Source: Bartonella sp. ML69XJBT
Lineage (GTDB): Bacteria > Pseudomonadota > Alphaproteobacteria > Rhizobiales > Rhizobiaceae
NCBI RefSeq assembly: GCF_028618515.1
Contig: NZ_JAQITB010000006.1
Span: forward strand, 1-64,000
DNA length: 64,000 nucleotides
Reading direction: 5' to 3'
The number at the start of each line of letters is the position of its first letter. Position 1 is the stretch's first letter. The translations under genes were made by a program, and so were the position numbers. Below the pieces are notes generated by a model. It was not told the origin of the DNA and searched no databases. It saw only the letters and a list, made by a program, of their open reading frames with translations. This document shows, one piece after another, positions 28,072-41,383 of this stretch.

Positions 28072-28830
28072 TTAAGAATATTTCTGATGATGATTTAACA
28101 GTAATGTGTGAATATATGCTTTTGCATTTTTTATGGCTTGAATCATAGATTCATTTAATGCTAATTGCGCTGTAATAGCACTTGAAAGGATACAACCTGT
28201 TCCACGCATTGTGACTGTTAGGCGCGGAGTAGAAATATTGATGATTGCATTTTTATCAATGAAGCTATCCGTTGCAAGGGGACCATCTGCATGTCCACCT
28301 TTTATCAAAAGAGAGTGTGGTCCAAACGACAGAATTTTTTTCGCTTGTTGTATTGCTTGCTTATCATGAGATGCCAATGGGCTTTGGCTGAGAAGAGCAA
28401 GTTCTTCTCTATTGGGTGTTAAAAGATCAACATGAGGGAGAAGTCTATTGATCATAACGTCTATAATTTTTTCTGTTGTTAATTGTCCCCCTGATGAGGC
28501 AACAAGTACAGGATCAAAAATAACTGGAATATGGGGATAGTCTTCGAGCACATTACAGATTGCTACTATAATTGCTTTTGTACCTGTCATGCCGATTTTT
28601 ATTGCACTGATTGGATAGGCTTCTAGAGCACTGCGCATTTGTGCGGCAACGAGTTTTTCACTCATTGGAACAATTTCAGCAACGTGATTATCATCTTGGA
28701 CGTTAACACAGGTAATGGCTAAATTGGCTTTTACTTGAAAATGTGCTGCTGTTTCTATATCACGGACAATACCGGCCCCTCCCGTTGGATCGGTGCCTGC
28801 CACAATAAGAATAGAAGGCTTTAACGCCAT
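28072..28830 (-). CDS. thiD: Hydroxymethylpyrimidine/phosphomethylpyrimidine kinase
   Basis: 252 residues from the ATG at 28830. It phosphorylates HMP and HMP-phosphate in the pyrimidine branch of thiamine synthesis. Visible are the ribokinase-like N-terminus LIVAGTDPTGGAGIVRDIE, IFDPVLVASSGG, LLTPNREELALLS, LIKGGHADG and the anion-hole RGTGCILSSAI near the C-terminus. The start is chosen over 28851 because AAAGGTGA precedes it by eight bases. It overlaps the end of thiE by ten bases and is last in the operon. Confidence 0.92.
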   Translation of the reverse strand: MALKPSILIVAGTDPTGGAGIVRDIETAAHFQVKANLAITCVNVQDDNHVAEIVPMSEKLVAAQMRSALEAYPISAIKIGMTGTKAIIVAICNVLEDYPHIPVIFDPVLVASSGGQLTTEKIIDVMINRLLPHVDLLTPNREELALLSQSPLASHDKQAIQQAKKILSFGPHSLLIKGGHADGPLATDSFIDKNAIINISTPRLTVTMRGTGCILSSAITAQLALNESMIQAIKNAKAYIHTLLLNHHQKYS

Positions 28831-29426
28831 GCTTGCGTCACCTTTATCCATTGCTTTACACGCTGTTCAGGTTTTTTATGGAGGATAATATCGGTGACAA
28901 CAGCAGCACTATTGGCACCTGCTTTCAAAACACCAACAGCACGTTCTGGTGTTAAACCACCAATGCCCACTAAAGGTAAGGTACCAATCCGTTGTTTCCA
29001 TTGTTTGATTTTTTCTAGCCCTTGAGGATTCCATTTCATTTCTTTTAAGATTGTTGGATAAATAGGACCAAGAGCGATATAATCAGGATGAACAGAAAGT
29101 GCGATGTTCAATTCTCGGTTATCATGGGTACTAAGACCAAACTTTATACCATTTTTACGAATTGCGGCAAGGTCAGCATTGCTTAAGTCTTCTTGCCCAA
29201 GATGAATAAAATGGCATTTTTCATCAATAGCTATTGTCCAATAATCATTAATAATGAGTTGTGCTCCCCATTTATCGCATATGTTTTTTGCACGCCTAAT
29301 ATGTTGAGTGATTGTTTCAAGATTTTCATTTTTCATACGCAACTGTACGAGTTTTATGCCAAGAGGAACCAAACGTTCGACCCAATCCGCACTGTCAACA
29401 ATGAGATAAAAAGGATCCAGTTTCAT
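28821..29426 (-). CDS. thiE: Thiamine phosphate synthase
   Basis: 201 residues. It joins HMP-pyrophosphate to thiazole phosphate to make thiamine phosphate. The TIM-barrel features VQLRMKNEN (pyrophosphate/pyrimidine site), [22 protein letters not shown] and [25 protein letters not shown] are present, though the sequence is of the divergent rhizobial type. Its start overlaps the thiG stop (ATGA) and its end overlaps thiD, so translation is coupled. Confidence 0.9.
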   Translation of the reverse strand: MKLDPFYLIVDSADWVERLVPLGIKLVQLRMKNENLETITQHIRRAKNICDKWGAQLIINDYWTIAIDEKCHFIHLGQEDLSNADLAAIRKNGIKFGLSTHDNRELNIALSVHPDYIALGPIYPTILKEMKWNPQGLEKIKQWKQRIGTLPLVGIGGLTPERAVGVLKAGANSAAVVTDIILHKKPEQRVKQWIKVTQAWR

Positions 29427-30196
29427 GAAAAGACGGCTTTTCCAATAACGGGTGTTGAAGGAACTGCGACATTGCGTGCTTCGAGAAGTCCTGCTTTATA
29501 TCCCATACGTCCTGCCTGAATCGCTTTAGAAAATGCTTCAGCCATTAAGACAGGATCACCTGCTTTAGCAACCGCGGTGTTAAGAAGCACTGCATCATAT
29601 CCAAGTTCCATAGCAATAGTAGCATGTGATGGACGCCCAATGCCGGCATCAATAACAAGTGTAACATCAGGAAGGTAGGCACGAATAGAACATAGTCCAT
29701 CAGTATTGTGAGGACCTTTGGCAGATCCAATAGGAGCACACCAAGGCATAATAACTTGGCATCCAACGTCGAGAAGTTTTTCAGCAACAATGAGATCATC
29801 GGTTGTATAGGCAAAAATTTTGAAACCTTCACTGTTTAAAATTTGCGCTGCTTCGATGAGGGAAAAGACATTTGGCTGTAGGGTATCGGGATTGCCGATA
29901 ATTTCGAGTTTAATCCAAGAGGTTTTAAAGAGATCTCGTGCAAGTTTTGCCGTTGTAACAGCTTCTTTAACAGTGTAACAACCAGCAGTATTGGGAAGCA
30001 CTGTTATATCCAGTTCTGTCAGAAATTGCCAAAATTGTCCACCTTGTTTGCCACCGGCTGTTTCTCGGCGCAATGAAACTGTTACAATTTCTGTACCCGA
30101 TTTACAAATAGCATCACGAAGGATTGCGGGTGAGGGATATTGTGCTGTACCTAACATAAGACGAGAAGAGAATTTACGTCCATAAAGATTCAGCAT
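29423..30196 (-). CDS. thiG: Thiazole synthase
   Basis: 257 residues. It makes the thiazole moiety from deoxyxylulose phosphate, dehydroglycine and ThiS-thiocarboxylate. The family features are clear: [61 protein letters not shown] and the phosphate site [12 protein letters not shown]. The catalytic lysine is in WIKLEI. It follows thiS after four bases and overlaps thiE. Confidence 0.96.
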   Translation of the reverse strand: MLNLYGRKFSSRLMLGTAQYPSPAILRDAICKSGTEIVTVSLRRETAGGKQGGQFWQFLTELDITVLPNTAGCYTVKEAVTTAKLARDLFKTSWIKLEIIGNPDTLQPNVFSLIEAAQILNSEGFKIFAYTTDDLIVAEKLLDVGCQVIMPWCAPIGSAKGPHNTDGLCSIRAYLPDVTLVIDAGIGRPSHATIAMELGYDAVLLNTAVAKAGDPVLMAEAFSKAIQAGRMGYKAGLLEARNVAVPSTPVIGKAVFS

Positions 30197-30200
30197 CGTT

Positions 30201-30398
30201 TTAGCCTCCTTGCATTGGGCTTAAAATTTCAATTTTATCACCTTCATGCAAGATAAATTTGCTTCGCTCACTTACAGGAACAACTTCTGCATTAACAGCG
30301 GTAGCGAGCCAATTTCCCTTATAACCCAATTCTTCAAGTAAAAGATTGAGAGTGATAACTTCTGTTTGAATTGTTTCACCATTGACAAATATTTGCAT
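30201..30398 (-). CDS. thiS: Sulfur carrier protein ThiS
   Basis: 65 residues with the ubiquitin-like fold and the C-terminal PMQGG tail whose final glycine carries the thiocarboxylate sulfur used by ThiG. The end and the preceding [14 protein letters not shown] are typical. It lies between thiO (three bases upstream) and thiG (four bases downstream), the standard alphaproteobacterial order. Confidence 0.96.
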   Translation of the reverse strand: MQIFVNGETIQTEVITLNLLLEELGYKGNWLATAVNAEVVPVSERSKFILHEGDKIEILSPMQGG

Positions 30399-30401
30399 GT
30401 T

Positions 30402-34010
<3,609 letters not shown>

Positions 34011-35090
34011 GTGAAATATTTCTATGAGGAGGGAGAATGCTTACAATTGTAAGGTTCTGTCCAGATGGATTTATTGCTCTTGCAAAAAAAAACTATATAT
34101 AATAGAATAATACAAATAGGTAATCGTACTAAGTATGGGGAGCGAGTAGGCGGTTACAGCGGGGTGTTTTCAAAAGTCAGTGATGCGCGTTTTACAAAGG
34201 GTGAGGCGCAGATTTGGCGCTTTCCAATTTATGTAAAGATATTTATCCTTCAGGTTTGATGAAGGTATTTGATACATCATGAGTATATTGAATATATATT
34301 TTTCCAAGTTAAGTTGAAACATGGAGAATTTACAATATTGAATGCCATATACATCTATGAGGTGTTAGACTATGAACAGGAGGCGCTCAAAAGAGTGCTG
34401 ATGTTTATTTCACAAACATTTTTAGGAACAAACTTAATGGAACAAAGTGTTTAAAAGAGGTATTTGCATGTCAATACAAAATGATGAGGTATGCAAAGAG
34501 TCCAAAGCAGAATTTTAAGTTTTCTTGATATAGATAACAATACAGTTGCGATGAGAATGAAGAAAAACAAACTTTGAAAGTTTTACAACTACAGATAAAA
34601 AACAGAGGTTGTTTGTTCAAAGCATAGCGAGGAAACATAACGAGAGATAGTATAAAATATTTTTTTATGAAAAAACATAAAGCTACTAAAAACAATAAAA
34701 ATTGAATGTATTTTCAAATACGTCAGTATTTTATATAAATTTAACAAACCATGACATTTTTAAGATGATCGTATGAAATCCACGATAAGGGATTTTGTGA
34801 ACAATATTTACACATTTTACAAACACGCAAGACTGACAAATGAAGCTGTATAACCACAGTGCAACAACAGTGGTGATGCCTAAGATGTCATCACGTTGCA
34901 AGTGAATGTATTGGTATTAGTGTTATAAAAAACTGTGGTTGATTTGATTTTTGAATTGGAGGGCAGAAAGACAAATAAATGAATAAACACGGATAGAGCA
35001 GCAATATGTGATGTATCAACGAATGGTAGCAGGAGAGCTGCATTCTGATGCAAAAGACGAGAAAGGTTATTAAAATAATGGGGGGATATA
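34011..35090. other. Decayed region upstream of the tail gene
   Basis: Short broken frames only. A block near 34170-34440 has protein-like pieces (VSDARFTKGEAQIWRFPIYV, then LKHGEFTILNAIYIYEVLDY) in different frames and looks like a dead gene; I do not recognise it. Just before the tail gene, 35011-35073 reads MYQRMVAGELHSDAKDEKGY and stops, possibly the C-terminus of a lost phage protein. All are remnants, not functional genes. Confidence 0.35.
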
Positions 35091-36071
35091 ATGTCTAATA
35101 TTTATGACTGGTCGCTAAAGGCTGATGAAAATGCGCATTCAGATAGCATTATTAATTGGGCGGAAGGTCAACCACCTAGTTCTGTCAATGATAGTGCACG
35201 GGCGATGATGCAGCGTATACGTGAATATCTTGCGGATAATGGTGGCTCTATTGATTCAAATTTTATGATTAATGCAGAAGACAAAACAACATTAATCACG
35301 TTGAAGACAGTTTCACCTATAGAGAAATACAAGAATGATATCATCATACGTTTTAAAGCCCGTGGTGTAAACATTGGCATGACGAAAATAATCGTTAATA
35401 ATATAGGAGAAAAGCACATCTATAAAGCTAGCGATACAGGTATTATACCATTAGAAGGTGGAGAACTACAAACGAATGGTATTTATGAAATGGTATATAA
35501 TGGCAACATTTCCATAAAAGATCATGATGGCTGGTATCTCCTAAACCCTACACCTCTTCCGCCACCAAAGGTAGAAACTTTTCCCTCAGGATTTATTGCG
35601 ACATTTGCTATGCAAGAGGTACCAAAGGGTTGGCTTTTATGCGATGGTGCAACCTATGAGCGTAAAGATTATCCGCAATTGTTTAAGGCAATAGGCGATA
35701 AATGGGGAAAAGACAGCAATACAACCTTTAAAGTTCCAGACTTTAGAGGGTTGTTTTTACGTGGTTTTGATGATGGTCGTGGTCTAGATACAGATCGACA
35801 GTTTGCAGATGAGCAACAAGATAGCATAAAATCACATACGCATATTTGCACCATTGAGGAAGCAGGTGGGCATACGCATAACTTTCAATATAATGGAGTT
35901 GGATGGAGTGCCAATGACATTGGTAGAAGGAATCCCTTTTATCACTATGAAGTCATGACAGGCAGGACGCAGTCGGCTGGTGCGCACACACATAAGGTAA
36001 CCATTTCTTCGACCGGTGAAACAGAAACGCGACCTGTTAATGCAACAGTTGTTTATGCTATAAAATCATGA
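35091..36071 (+). CDS. Phage tail-collar domain protein (tail fibre), orphan
   Basis: 326 residues with the ribosome binding site GGGGGA eight bases before the ATG. The N-terminus (IYDWSLKADENAHSDSIINW, then AEGQPPSSVNDSARAMMQRI) is the usual start of Bartonella and rhizobial phage tail fibres, and residues ~165-240 form the tail-collar domain (GFIATFAMQEVPKGWLLCDG, then FKVPDFRGLFLRGFDDGRG). The C-terminus is rich in histidine (SHTHICTIEEAGGHTHNF, AGAHTHKV) as in metal-binding collagen-like fibre tips. The frame is intact, but no other phage structural genes surround it. It may be a remnant or a retained module. Confidence 0.88.
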   Translation: MSNIYDWSLKADENAHSDSIINWAEGQPPSSVNDSARAMMQRIREYLADNGGSIDSNFMINAEDKTTLITLKTVSPIEKYKNDIIIRFKARGVNIGMTKIIVNNIGEKHIYKASDTGIIPLEGGELQTNGIYEMVYNGNISIKDHDGWYLLNPTPLPPPKVETFPSGFIATFAMQEVPKGWLLCDGATYERKDYPQLFKAIGDKWGKDSNTTFKVPDFRGLFLRGFDDGRGLDTDRQFADEQQDSIKSHTHICTIEEAGGHTHNFQYNGVGWSANDIGRRNPFYHYEVMTGRTQSAGAHTHKVTISSTGETETRPVNATVVYAIKS

Positions 36072-36110
36072 GGTTTTTGGATAATTAATAAACTATCCGC
36101 TATTGATGAT

Positions 36111-36145
36111 AGCAAATGATGCGGAGCAAATCGGCGTCATTTGCT
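36111..36145. repeat. Hairpin downstream of the tail gene
   Basis: AGCAAATGATGC (36111-36122) pairs with GCGTCATTTGCT (36134-36145) over 12 positions with one G-U pair and an 11-base loop. It begins 40 bases after the tail gene stop. No T run follows, so it is at best a weak terminator. Confidence 0.5.
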
Positions 36146-36251
36146 ATGCAAGCCCTAAATGATTCATATGTCATTCATTGAAATATTTGAGAATGCTAAA
36201 AACGATATTTAACGATTTTTAGGTTGGTCATTTTAGAGGTTACGTGGTGAG

Positions 36252-36398
36252 ATGTGGAACCTATTACAAGAAAAAACACTTAAAATTACGTTTTTTTGTC
36301 AATACGAGCGTACGAAAAAGTTCATAAAAGCCCTTGGAATTTATGGCAAAGGGAATGATCCGTATAAAAGCGCATTTTTCATTATGGTATTTTCATAA
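36252..36398 (+). CDS. Possible 48-residue small protein
   Basis: The frame begins MWNLLQEKTLKITFFCQYER and ends with GNDPYKSAFFIMVFS. Composition is balanced and basic, unlike the surrounding junk, but only a weak AGAGG lies 13 bases or so upstream. I do not recognise it; it may be a remnant of a larger gene. Confidence 0.22.
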   Translation: MWNLLQEKTLKITFFCQYERTKKFIKALGIYGKGNDPYKSAFFIMVFS

Positions 36399-37266
36399 AC
36401 TAAAACATTATTACCAATTTAGCTATTATTATAATAACTTTAGTTATTATTTTTCTTGACCAACCCACTACGATTATCTCTATTTACATATCAGAAATAG
36501 CCTCAGTAGTTTATCATCTGATAAAGCACGTAACTAGCAAATACAATTGTTTTATTTGTTAATACAAATTGCTTTTATAAAAAGATACAGATTTAAATGA
36601 AATATTTTAGAAAGGAGAGCTCTCTGCGTTCAAGAATTTAATTAGCAATATGTTTTAATTTTAAAATTCAAGGTTCAGATCATGATAAAGGAATATTATC
36701 AGATGATAAAGATGCGTTAATGATGTGAGACTCCATGGACTTCTTATTACCATAATGTGGATATCATTATAAAGGATAGCATTACCATATATGAGCTTGA
36801 TTAATTTATCCGCACACCATCATAAGTTTGTGTAGCGTTTTCAGTTAAGTTTTTAATTTTTATATTGTCAAATATATGGAGTTTTTTCAAATGCGCAGTT
36901 TATCATGAATCGGCAATTATTCTTATGTGATAGATTATTTTCTTTTTTCAATTTCTAGATGCGTCTTAAAGACGGTTCATAAGAGGGTAATATTAAGTAC
37001 TTTCTCAAAAGTTTTTTCGCACACATTCTTTTCTTGTATGATGTGTGAAGTGATGTCTTTTAATTATGAACAAGGATAAAAACAAAGAAACATGCTGATA
37101 TTTGATGCTCTCATTCAATACAAAAAGCAATCATTTTATAAATCAAAGTATTAATGAAAAGTAGTTGCTAATTTAAAACAAAATGACTTCTTAACGGATC
37201 TGTATATTTCAACTTGTCATATTGTCATATGGCTTAATTTTTTAATTAAAAAAATTGAACATTTTG

Positions 37267-38061
37267 TCATAGGCAGGATGCAGTTTGAGGGAGTATGAAT
37301 GGTACATCTGCTTTAGGTAATTCAGAAACATTTAAAGCACAGTGATAAACCTCACGGAGGTTTTGTGTTGTCAAAACAGTAGAGACACTTCCCTCGCAAT
37401 GAATTTCTCCTTGCTTTAGCAATATCATTTTATCTGCATAATGTGCGGCAAGATTGAGATCGTGGAGAACAGCAAGAACGCCACCACCACAACGGGCAAA
37501 ATTCTTGGCAATATCCATAACGACAATTTGATGTTGAATATCGAGGCTTGCAATAGGCTCATCTAAGATCATCCAACGAGGAATTCCACGATAAACCGGT
37601 TCCCATATTTGGCAAAGGACACGAGCCAATTGCACTCTAGCCTGTTCTCCTCCCGATAGTTGGTGATAATATCGGGTGCTATAGTCAGTAAGACCAACAC
37701 GGTCTAAAGCTTTTTGGGTAAGATTTTGCAATTCAACTTTGGAAATAGTACATTGGTTTACAGAGAGACCAAGCGCAACCACTTCATGGACTAAGAATGG
37801 AAAGGCAAGCACTGTTGATTGTGGTAACACGGCACGCATCTTTGCCATTTCAGACGTTTTTGTTTGGCTAACATCATGATCATTTAAAGTCATTTTTCCA
37901 CTGTAGGGAATCTCTCCACTCAATGCTTTAATGAAAGTACTTTTGCCAGAGCCATTGGGACCGATAATAACAGTGAGAGCACCATTTTTTGCTTGAAAAT
38001 TGATGTGGTTGAGTATTTGTTTTTTTCCGCGTTGAACGCAAATATGTGTTGCTTCAATCAT
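37267..38061 (-). CDS. hmuV: Heme ABC transporter ATP-binding protein HmuV
   Basis: 264 residues from the ATG at 38061, which overlaps the hutC stop as ATGA and is preceded by GAGGAG. Walker A GPNGSGKSTF, signature LSGGEQARVQLARVL, Walker B WMILDEPIASLD and the switch histidine (VLHDLNLAAHYAD) are intact. It powers heme import through HutC. It is the last gene of the hutA-hemS-hutB-hutC-hmuV series. Confidence 0.95.
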   Translation of the reverse strand: MIEATHICVQRGKKQILNHINFQAKNGALTVIIGPNGSGKSTFIKALSGEIPYSGKMTLNDHDVSQTKTSEMAKMRAVLPQSTVLAFPFLVHEVVALGLSVNQCTISKVELQNLTQKALDRVGLTDYSTRYYHQLSGGEQARVQLARVLCQIWEPVYRGIPRWMILDEPIASLDIQHQIVVMDIAKNFARCGGGVLAVLHDLNLAAHYADKMILLKQGEIHCEGSVSTVLTTQNLREVYHCALNVSELPKADVPFILPQTASCL

Positions 38062-39155
38062 GAAAAATTTGCTCCTCGTTTGCGTATAAGGATCCACAAG
38101 AAGAAAGGAGCGCCAACAAGTGCTGTAACGATTCCAATTGGCAATTCTGCTGGAGCAACAATTAAACGCGCAAAGGTATCAGCAAAAATAAGCAATGCTG
38201 CTCCCAAAAGAGCAGAGCAGGGGATGAGGTAGCGGTGATCTGGACCAATAAGTTGACGTAAAATATGTGGAACAACAATACCAATAAAACCAATACCACC
38301 ACTGACAGCAACAGCGCTACCACACATGAGAGCAACAAGGAAAATGGCAATGTTTTTAACGCGCTGGATATGGAAACCAATATGACCAGCAACGGCTTCT
38401 CCAAGTGCAAGAGCATTAAGTGCGCGTGATAAAAGGGGAGAAAAAAGCAGACCAACACAGATAAAAGGGAGAATAAGCCAAACTTTTAGCCATGTTGCAC
38501 CCGCAAGAGAACCAAGATTCCAAAAAGTAATATCACGTAATTGTTGGTCATTTGCGATAAAGAGCAATGTTCCAACAACAGCACTGCTTAAAGCACCAAG
38601 AGCGATACCGGCAAGAAGCATGGTCGCAATAGAGGTACAACTGTGATGTGTTGCTATTGTATAAAGAACAATTGTTGAGAGAAGTCCGCCACAAAAGGCA
38701 CCTATGATAACTTTATAAGGCTCTAAAAAAGATGCTAATGAAACTGGGAAGGCGATACCGATAACAATTGCCAAAACAGCACCAAGACCAGCACCTGCTG
38801 ATACACCTATAATTCCAGGATCTGCGAGAGGGTTGCGGAAAAGTCCCTGCATGAGAACGCCAGAAACAGCTAGAGATGCTCCAATCAATAACCCTAAGAT
38901 AACACGGGGAAGCCTAATATCAACAAATATGAGATAATCACGCGTTTTACTACTTACTGAAAAATCTTGTGTAAGCATAATATGAAAGAAATTAAAGAGA
39001 GAAACCTTTGAAGCACCATTCAAAAGTCCACCCAAAATACTTAAAAGAAGGAATATAATGAGACCTAGTAAGACAATCGCTCTCAAATTTGTATAGTTGA
39101 TTTTTTTACTCTGTTTTGTCTCAGGTGCATACATTATGGATGTATCATCTAACAT
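38058..39155 (-). CDS. hutC: Heme ABC transporter permease (HutC/HmuU)
   Basis: 365 residues with about ten transmembrane helices of the FecCD/BtuC family: DIRLPRVILGLLIGASLAVS, GALMQG-like VLMQGLFRNPLADPGIIGVS, and GGIGFIGIVVPHILRQLIG followed by DHRYLIPCSALLGA. It forms the inner-membrane channel for heme. It starts five bases after hutB and overlaps hmuV. Also named HmuU in other genera. Confidence 0.94.
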   Translation of the reverse strand: MLDDTSIMYAPETKQSKKINYTNLRAIVLLGLIIFLLLSILGGLLNGASKVSLFNFFHIMLTQDFSVSSKTRDYLIFVDIRLPRVILGLLIGASLAVSGVLMQGLFRNPLADPGIIGVSAGAGLGAVLAIVIGIAFPVSLASFLEPYKVIIGAFCGGLLSTIVLYTIATHHSCTSIATMLLAGIALGALSSAVVGTLLFIANDQQLRDITFWNLGSLAGATWLKVWLILPFICVGLLFSPLLSRALNALALGEAVAGHIGFHIQRVKNIAIFLVALMCGSAVAVSGGIGFIGIVVPHILRQLIGPDHRYLIPCSALLGAALLIFADTFARLIVAPAELPIGIVTALVGAPFFLWILIRKRGANFS

Positions 39156-39160
39156 TTCTA

Positions 39161-40054
39161 TCAGCTCTTACCATTTTGTTTTGCACCATAAAATATATTA
39201 ATAAGTTCTCTTGATGCATCTGCAGTACGCGGACCAAATCCTAAAAGATACATAACATCCATCTGTGCGATGGCATGATTTTTCGCAGCAGTTGTTGCTT
39301 GAACTGCTGGTATAGCTAAAATCTTTTCAATGTTAGTGGATTTTCCACCGTGCTTTACAAGTAAGATAACGTCAGGGTTTGCTTTCAATAACGCTTCACT
39401 ATTGAGCAGTTTGTATCCTTTATAATCGGAGATGGCATTGATACCACCTGAAAGCTTTATCATACCATCGGCTGCTGTATCTGTTCCAGATGCCATAACG
39501 CGGTCATTTTGTACAGATAGAACAAAAAGGACACGCTTTGGTTTTGTTACTTTTGCTAAAAGTGCATCATTATTTACAAAATCACGGCTTATTTTTTCAA
39601 TTAATGCAGTTGCTTGTTCTTCACGATGAATGGCTTTTCCAACAATGCGAACCTTTTCTATAACACTTTCACGAGAGTAGTTTTCTGGTACAATCACTAT
39701 AGGGATAGAAGTTTTTTTAAGAATATCAATTGTTGAAGCAGGACCACTTCCTTCAATGAGCAATATGCCTTCTGGAGCAAGCGAGAGAACCCCTTCAGGT
39801 GATAAGGCACGCATATATCCAAGGACAGGAAGTTTGAGTGCTTCTTGCGGATAAACGCTTGTACTATCACGAGCTACAAGTTGATTTTGAGCTCCTAACG
39901 CGTAAACGATTTCTGTAAGAGAACCACCGATAGAAACGATTTTTGCATTTTCAGAAAAGTGCGTTGTAGGCTCAGCGATTACTGTTTGAGAAAAAACAGA
40001 AAAAGAAAGCAGTATCAAAATACTGAAGAATCTCTGTAAGAAAAGTATAGCCAT
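39161..40054 (-). CDS. hutB: Periplasmic heme-binding protein (HutB/HmuT)
   Basis: 297 residues: a signal peptide (LILLSFSVFSQTVIAEP, cleavage expected near residue 27) and a class III binding-protein fold with IVSIGGSLTEIVYALGAQNQ, the YPQEALKLPVLGYMRALSPE segment with the likely heme-ligand tyrosine, and PDVILLVKHGG. It carries heme from the outer-membrane receptor to HutC/HmuV. It lies 16 bases after hemS. Confidence 0.94.
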   Translation of the reverse strand: MAILFLQRFFSILILLSFSVFSQTVIAEPTTHFSENAKIVSIGGSLTEIVYALGAQNQLVARDSTSVYPQEALKLPVLGYMRALSPEGVLSLAPEGILLIEGSGPASTIDILKKTSIPIVIVPENYSRESVIEKVRIVGKAIHREEQATALIEKISRDFVNNDALLAKVTKPKRVLFVLSVQNDRVMASGTDTAADGMIKLSGGINAISDYKGYKLLNSEALLKANPDVILLVKHGGKSTNIEKILAIPAVQATTAAKNHAIAQMDVMYLLGFGPRTADASRELINIFYGAKQNGKS

Positions 40055-40070
40055 CTTTGATTTTACCTTC

Positions 40071-41114
40071 CTACGCGATTATTGCTTCTTGACATGAGGG
40101 CAAACTATTCAATAATGAGCGCCAATCCTCACGTTCTTTCTGTCCCTCCTTGCGCATACCAAAGAATTGAACAATCATTTCACCATTTTTATCGAAAACT
40201 TCAAGTGAACTGACAGAACCATCACTGGTAGGTTTGCGAACACACCATACGTTTTCAATACCGGAAACAAGTAAATGCAGGTCAAATTTATGATCGAGAA
40301 TATTAAGCCACGGTCCCACCTGCTTAATGTTTTTCACTTGCCCAGTGAAAATCTGAATACATCCCCTGTTACCAACAAAGCACATAATAGGTATTTCCTG
40401 CTCTGCAACTTTTTCGAGCATCATCTCAACAGCTTCTACCTTTAATTCATAAGCAAACTCACGACCTGCATATTTTACAGCATCATGTCGATTAATTTTA
40501 AACTCAGAAATAATCTTGTGAAGTTGGTGCACATCGGTCATATTCCTCCAACGATCTTGGAACTTCTCAACATCCAACTCTGTTGTGTTATATTGGATTG
40601 GAGTAGAAGCAGGAAGGACATCAAGAACAGATGATTGGTCCTCATGAAGCAACTGTTCAATAAGTCTACCCCATTCTTTCATATTCGTTGTGTCTTTAGC
40701 ATAGAGTTTTAAAATAGCGACACCATATTGATCAAAAAATTGCAAACTCTTTGTAGGTTTTCCAAGAACAATCACTTCATACTCGAAACCGAATTTCCAT
40801 TGTTTTGAAAAAATACGCAAATCGATTTCACCAAGTGTGATAGGGACGTGTTCATGTTGAACAACTTTTTCAAAACATCCTGTAATTTCGTGAACAGCAT
40901 GTTCATTACGTGTCAAAGCCATAATCGTTCCAAGCTGAGGAGCGTTTTCTAAGAAAGTTGCAATATCAGCTTTGAGTCTTTTTGCTTTTCCAATTGTACA
41001 ATAAGCAGCAACAAGTTCTGCTTCAGATATGCCAATAGAAACCGCAAAATCGCGGTTTCGCATTTCTTTTTTTTCTTCACGCAAACGAATAATCATTTCA
41101 GCTGTATATGACAT
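40071..41114 (-). CDS. hemS: Heme-handling protein HemS/HmuS
   Basis: 347 residues made of two homologous halves, as in HemS/ShuS/HmuS (compare KQWKFGFEYEVIVLGKPTKS with LLVSGIENVWCVRKPTSDGS). These cytoplasmic proteins bind imported heme and degrade or traffic it. GNRGCIQIFTGQVKNIKQVG and PWLNILDHKFDLHLL mark the second half. It lies between hutA and hutB on the same strand; 269 bases with a strong hairpin separate it from hutA, so it may have its own promoter. Confidence 0.94.
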   Translation of the reverse strand: MSYTAEMIIRLREEKKEMRNRDFAVSIGISEAELVAAYCTIGKAKRLKADIATFLENAPQLGTIMALTRNEHAVHEITGCFEKVVQHEHVPITLGEIDLRIFSKQWKFGFEYEVIVLGKPTKSLQFFDQYGVAILKLYAKDTTNMKEWGRLIEQLLHEDQSSVLDVLPASTPIQYNTTELDVEKFQDRWRNMTDVHQLHKIISEFKINRHDAVKYAGREFAYELKVEAVEMMLEKVAEQEIPIMCFVGNRGCIQIFTGQVKNIKQVGPWLNILDHKFDLHLLVSGIENVWCVRKPTSDGSVSSLEVFDKNGEMIVQFFGMRKEGQKEREDWRSLLNSLPSCQEAIIA

Positions 41115-41383
41115 AGACTTTCCTTAATATTACTTGTACAGAGTTAACTTTTTAAATTTCACAATTCTAAGGCAATGGAGTGAACCATTCTCAACGAATG
41201 GTTCACTCCATTGCAAATAAGCCCTTATTATCAACAGCAGAACAACCCCAAATTAATAAACCGAGAGGAGTGAAAGCGCTCCTTCCAAGTCTTTGTAATT
41301 TAAAGAACAATGAGAATAGAAACACAATAATTCATCCCTTTACTGATACAATTTCCCATTGATCTCATGGTCAACAGAAGCGA
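41115..41383. promoter_or_regulatory. hutA-hemS intercistronic region
   Basis: 269 bases on the coding strand of the heme operon containing a perfect 19-bp hairpin (listed separately) about 58 bases before hemS. A short open frame (41180-41362, plus strand) crosses it but is antisense to the operon and starts inside the hairpin, so I do not call it. Confidence 0.5.
41172..41214. repeat. Perfect 19-bp inverted repeat between hutA and hemS
   Basis: GCAATGGAGTGAACCATTC (41172-41190), loop TCAAC, GAATGGTTCACTCCATTGC (41196-41214). All 19 positions pair. In the minus-strand transcript it would fold into a very stable stem with a five-base loop, followed by CTTAGAATTG rather than a T run. It is not a classical terminator; processing, stabilisation, attenuation or a protein operator are possible. 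Confidence 0.85.

Larger units (their letters stand above)
36072..37266. other. AT-rich decayed region downstream of the tail gene
   Basis: About 1.2 kb between the tail gene and the heme locus. Contents: a 12-bp hairpin at 36111-36145, a possible small frame at 36252-36398, and a probable dead fragment near 36670-36790 readable as DKGILSDDKDALMM, stop, DSMDFLLP, stop, CGYHYKG. Nothing else with coding character was seen. Near 37230-37260 an all-AT dyad after hmuV may act as a weak terminator. Confidence 0.4.

Noticed and set aside
41180-41362. Sixty-residue plus-strand frame between hemS and hutA
   Set aside because: It starts within the perfect hairpin, runs antisense to the heme operon, and has no ribosome binding site or known family.
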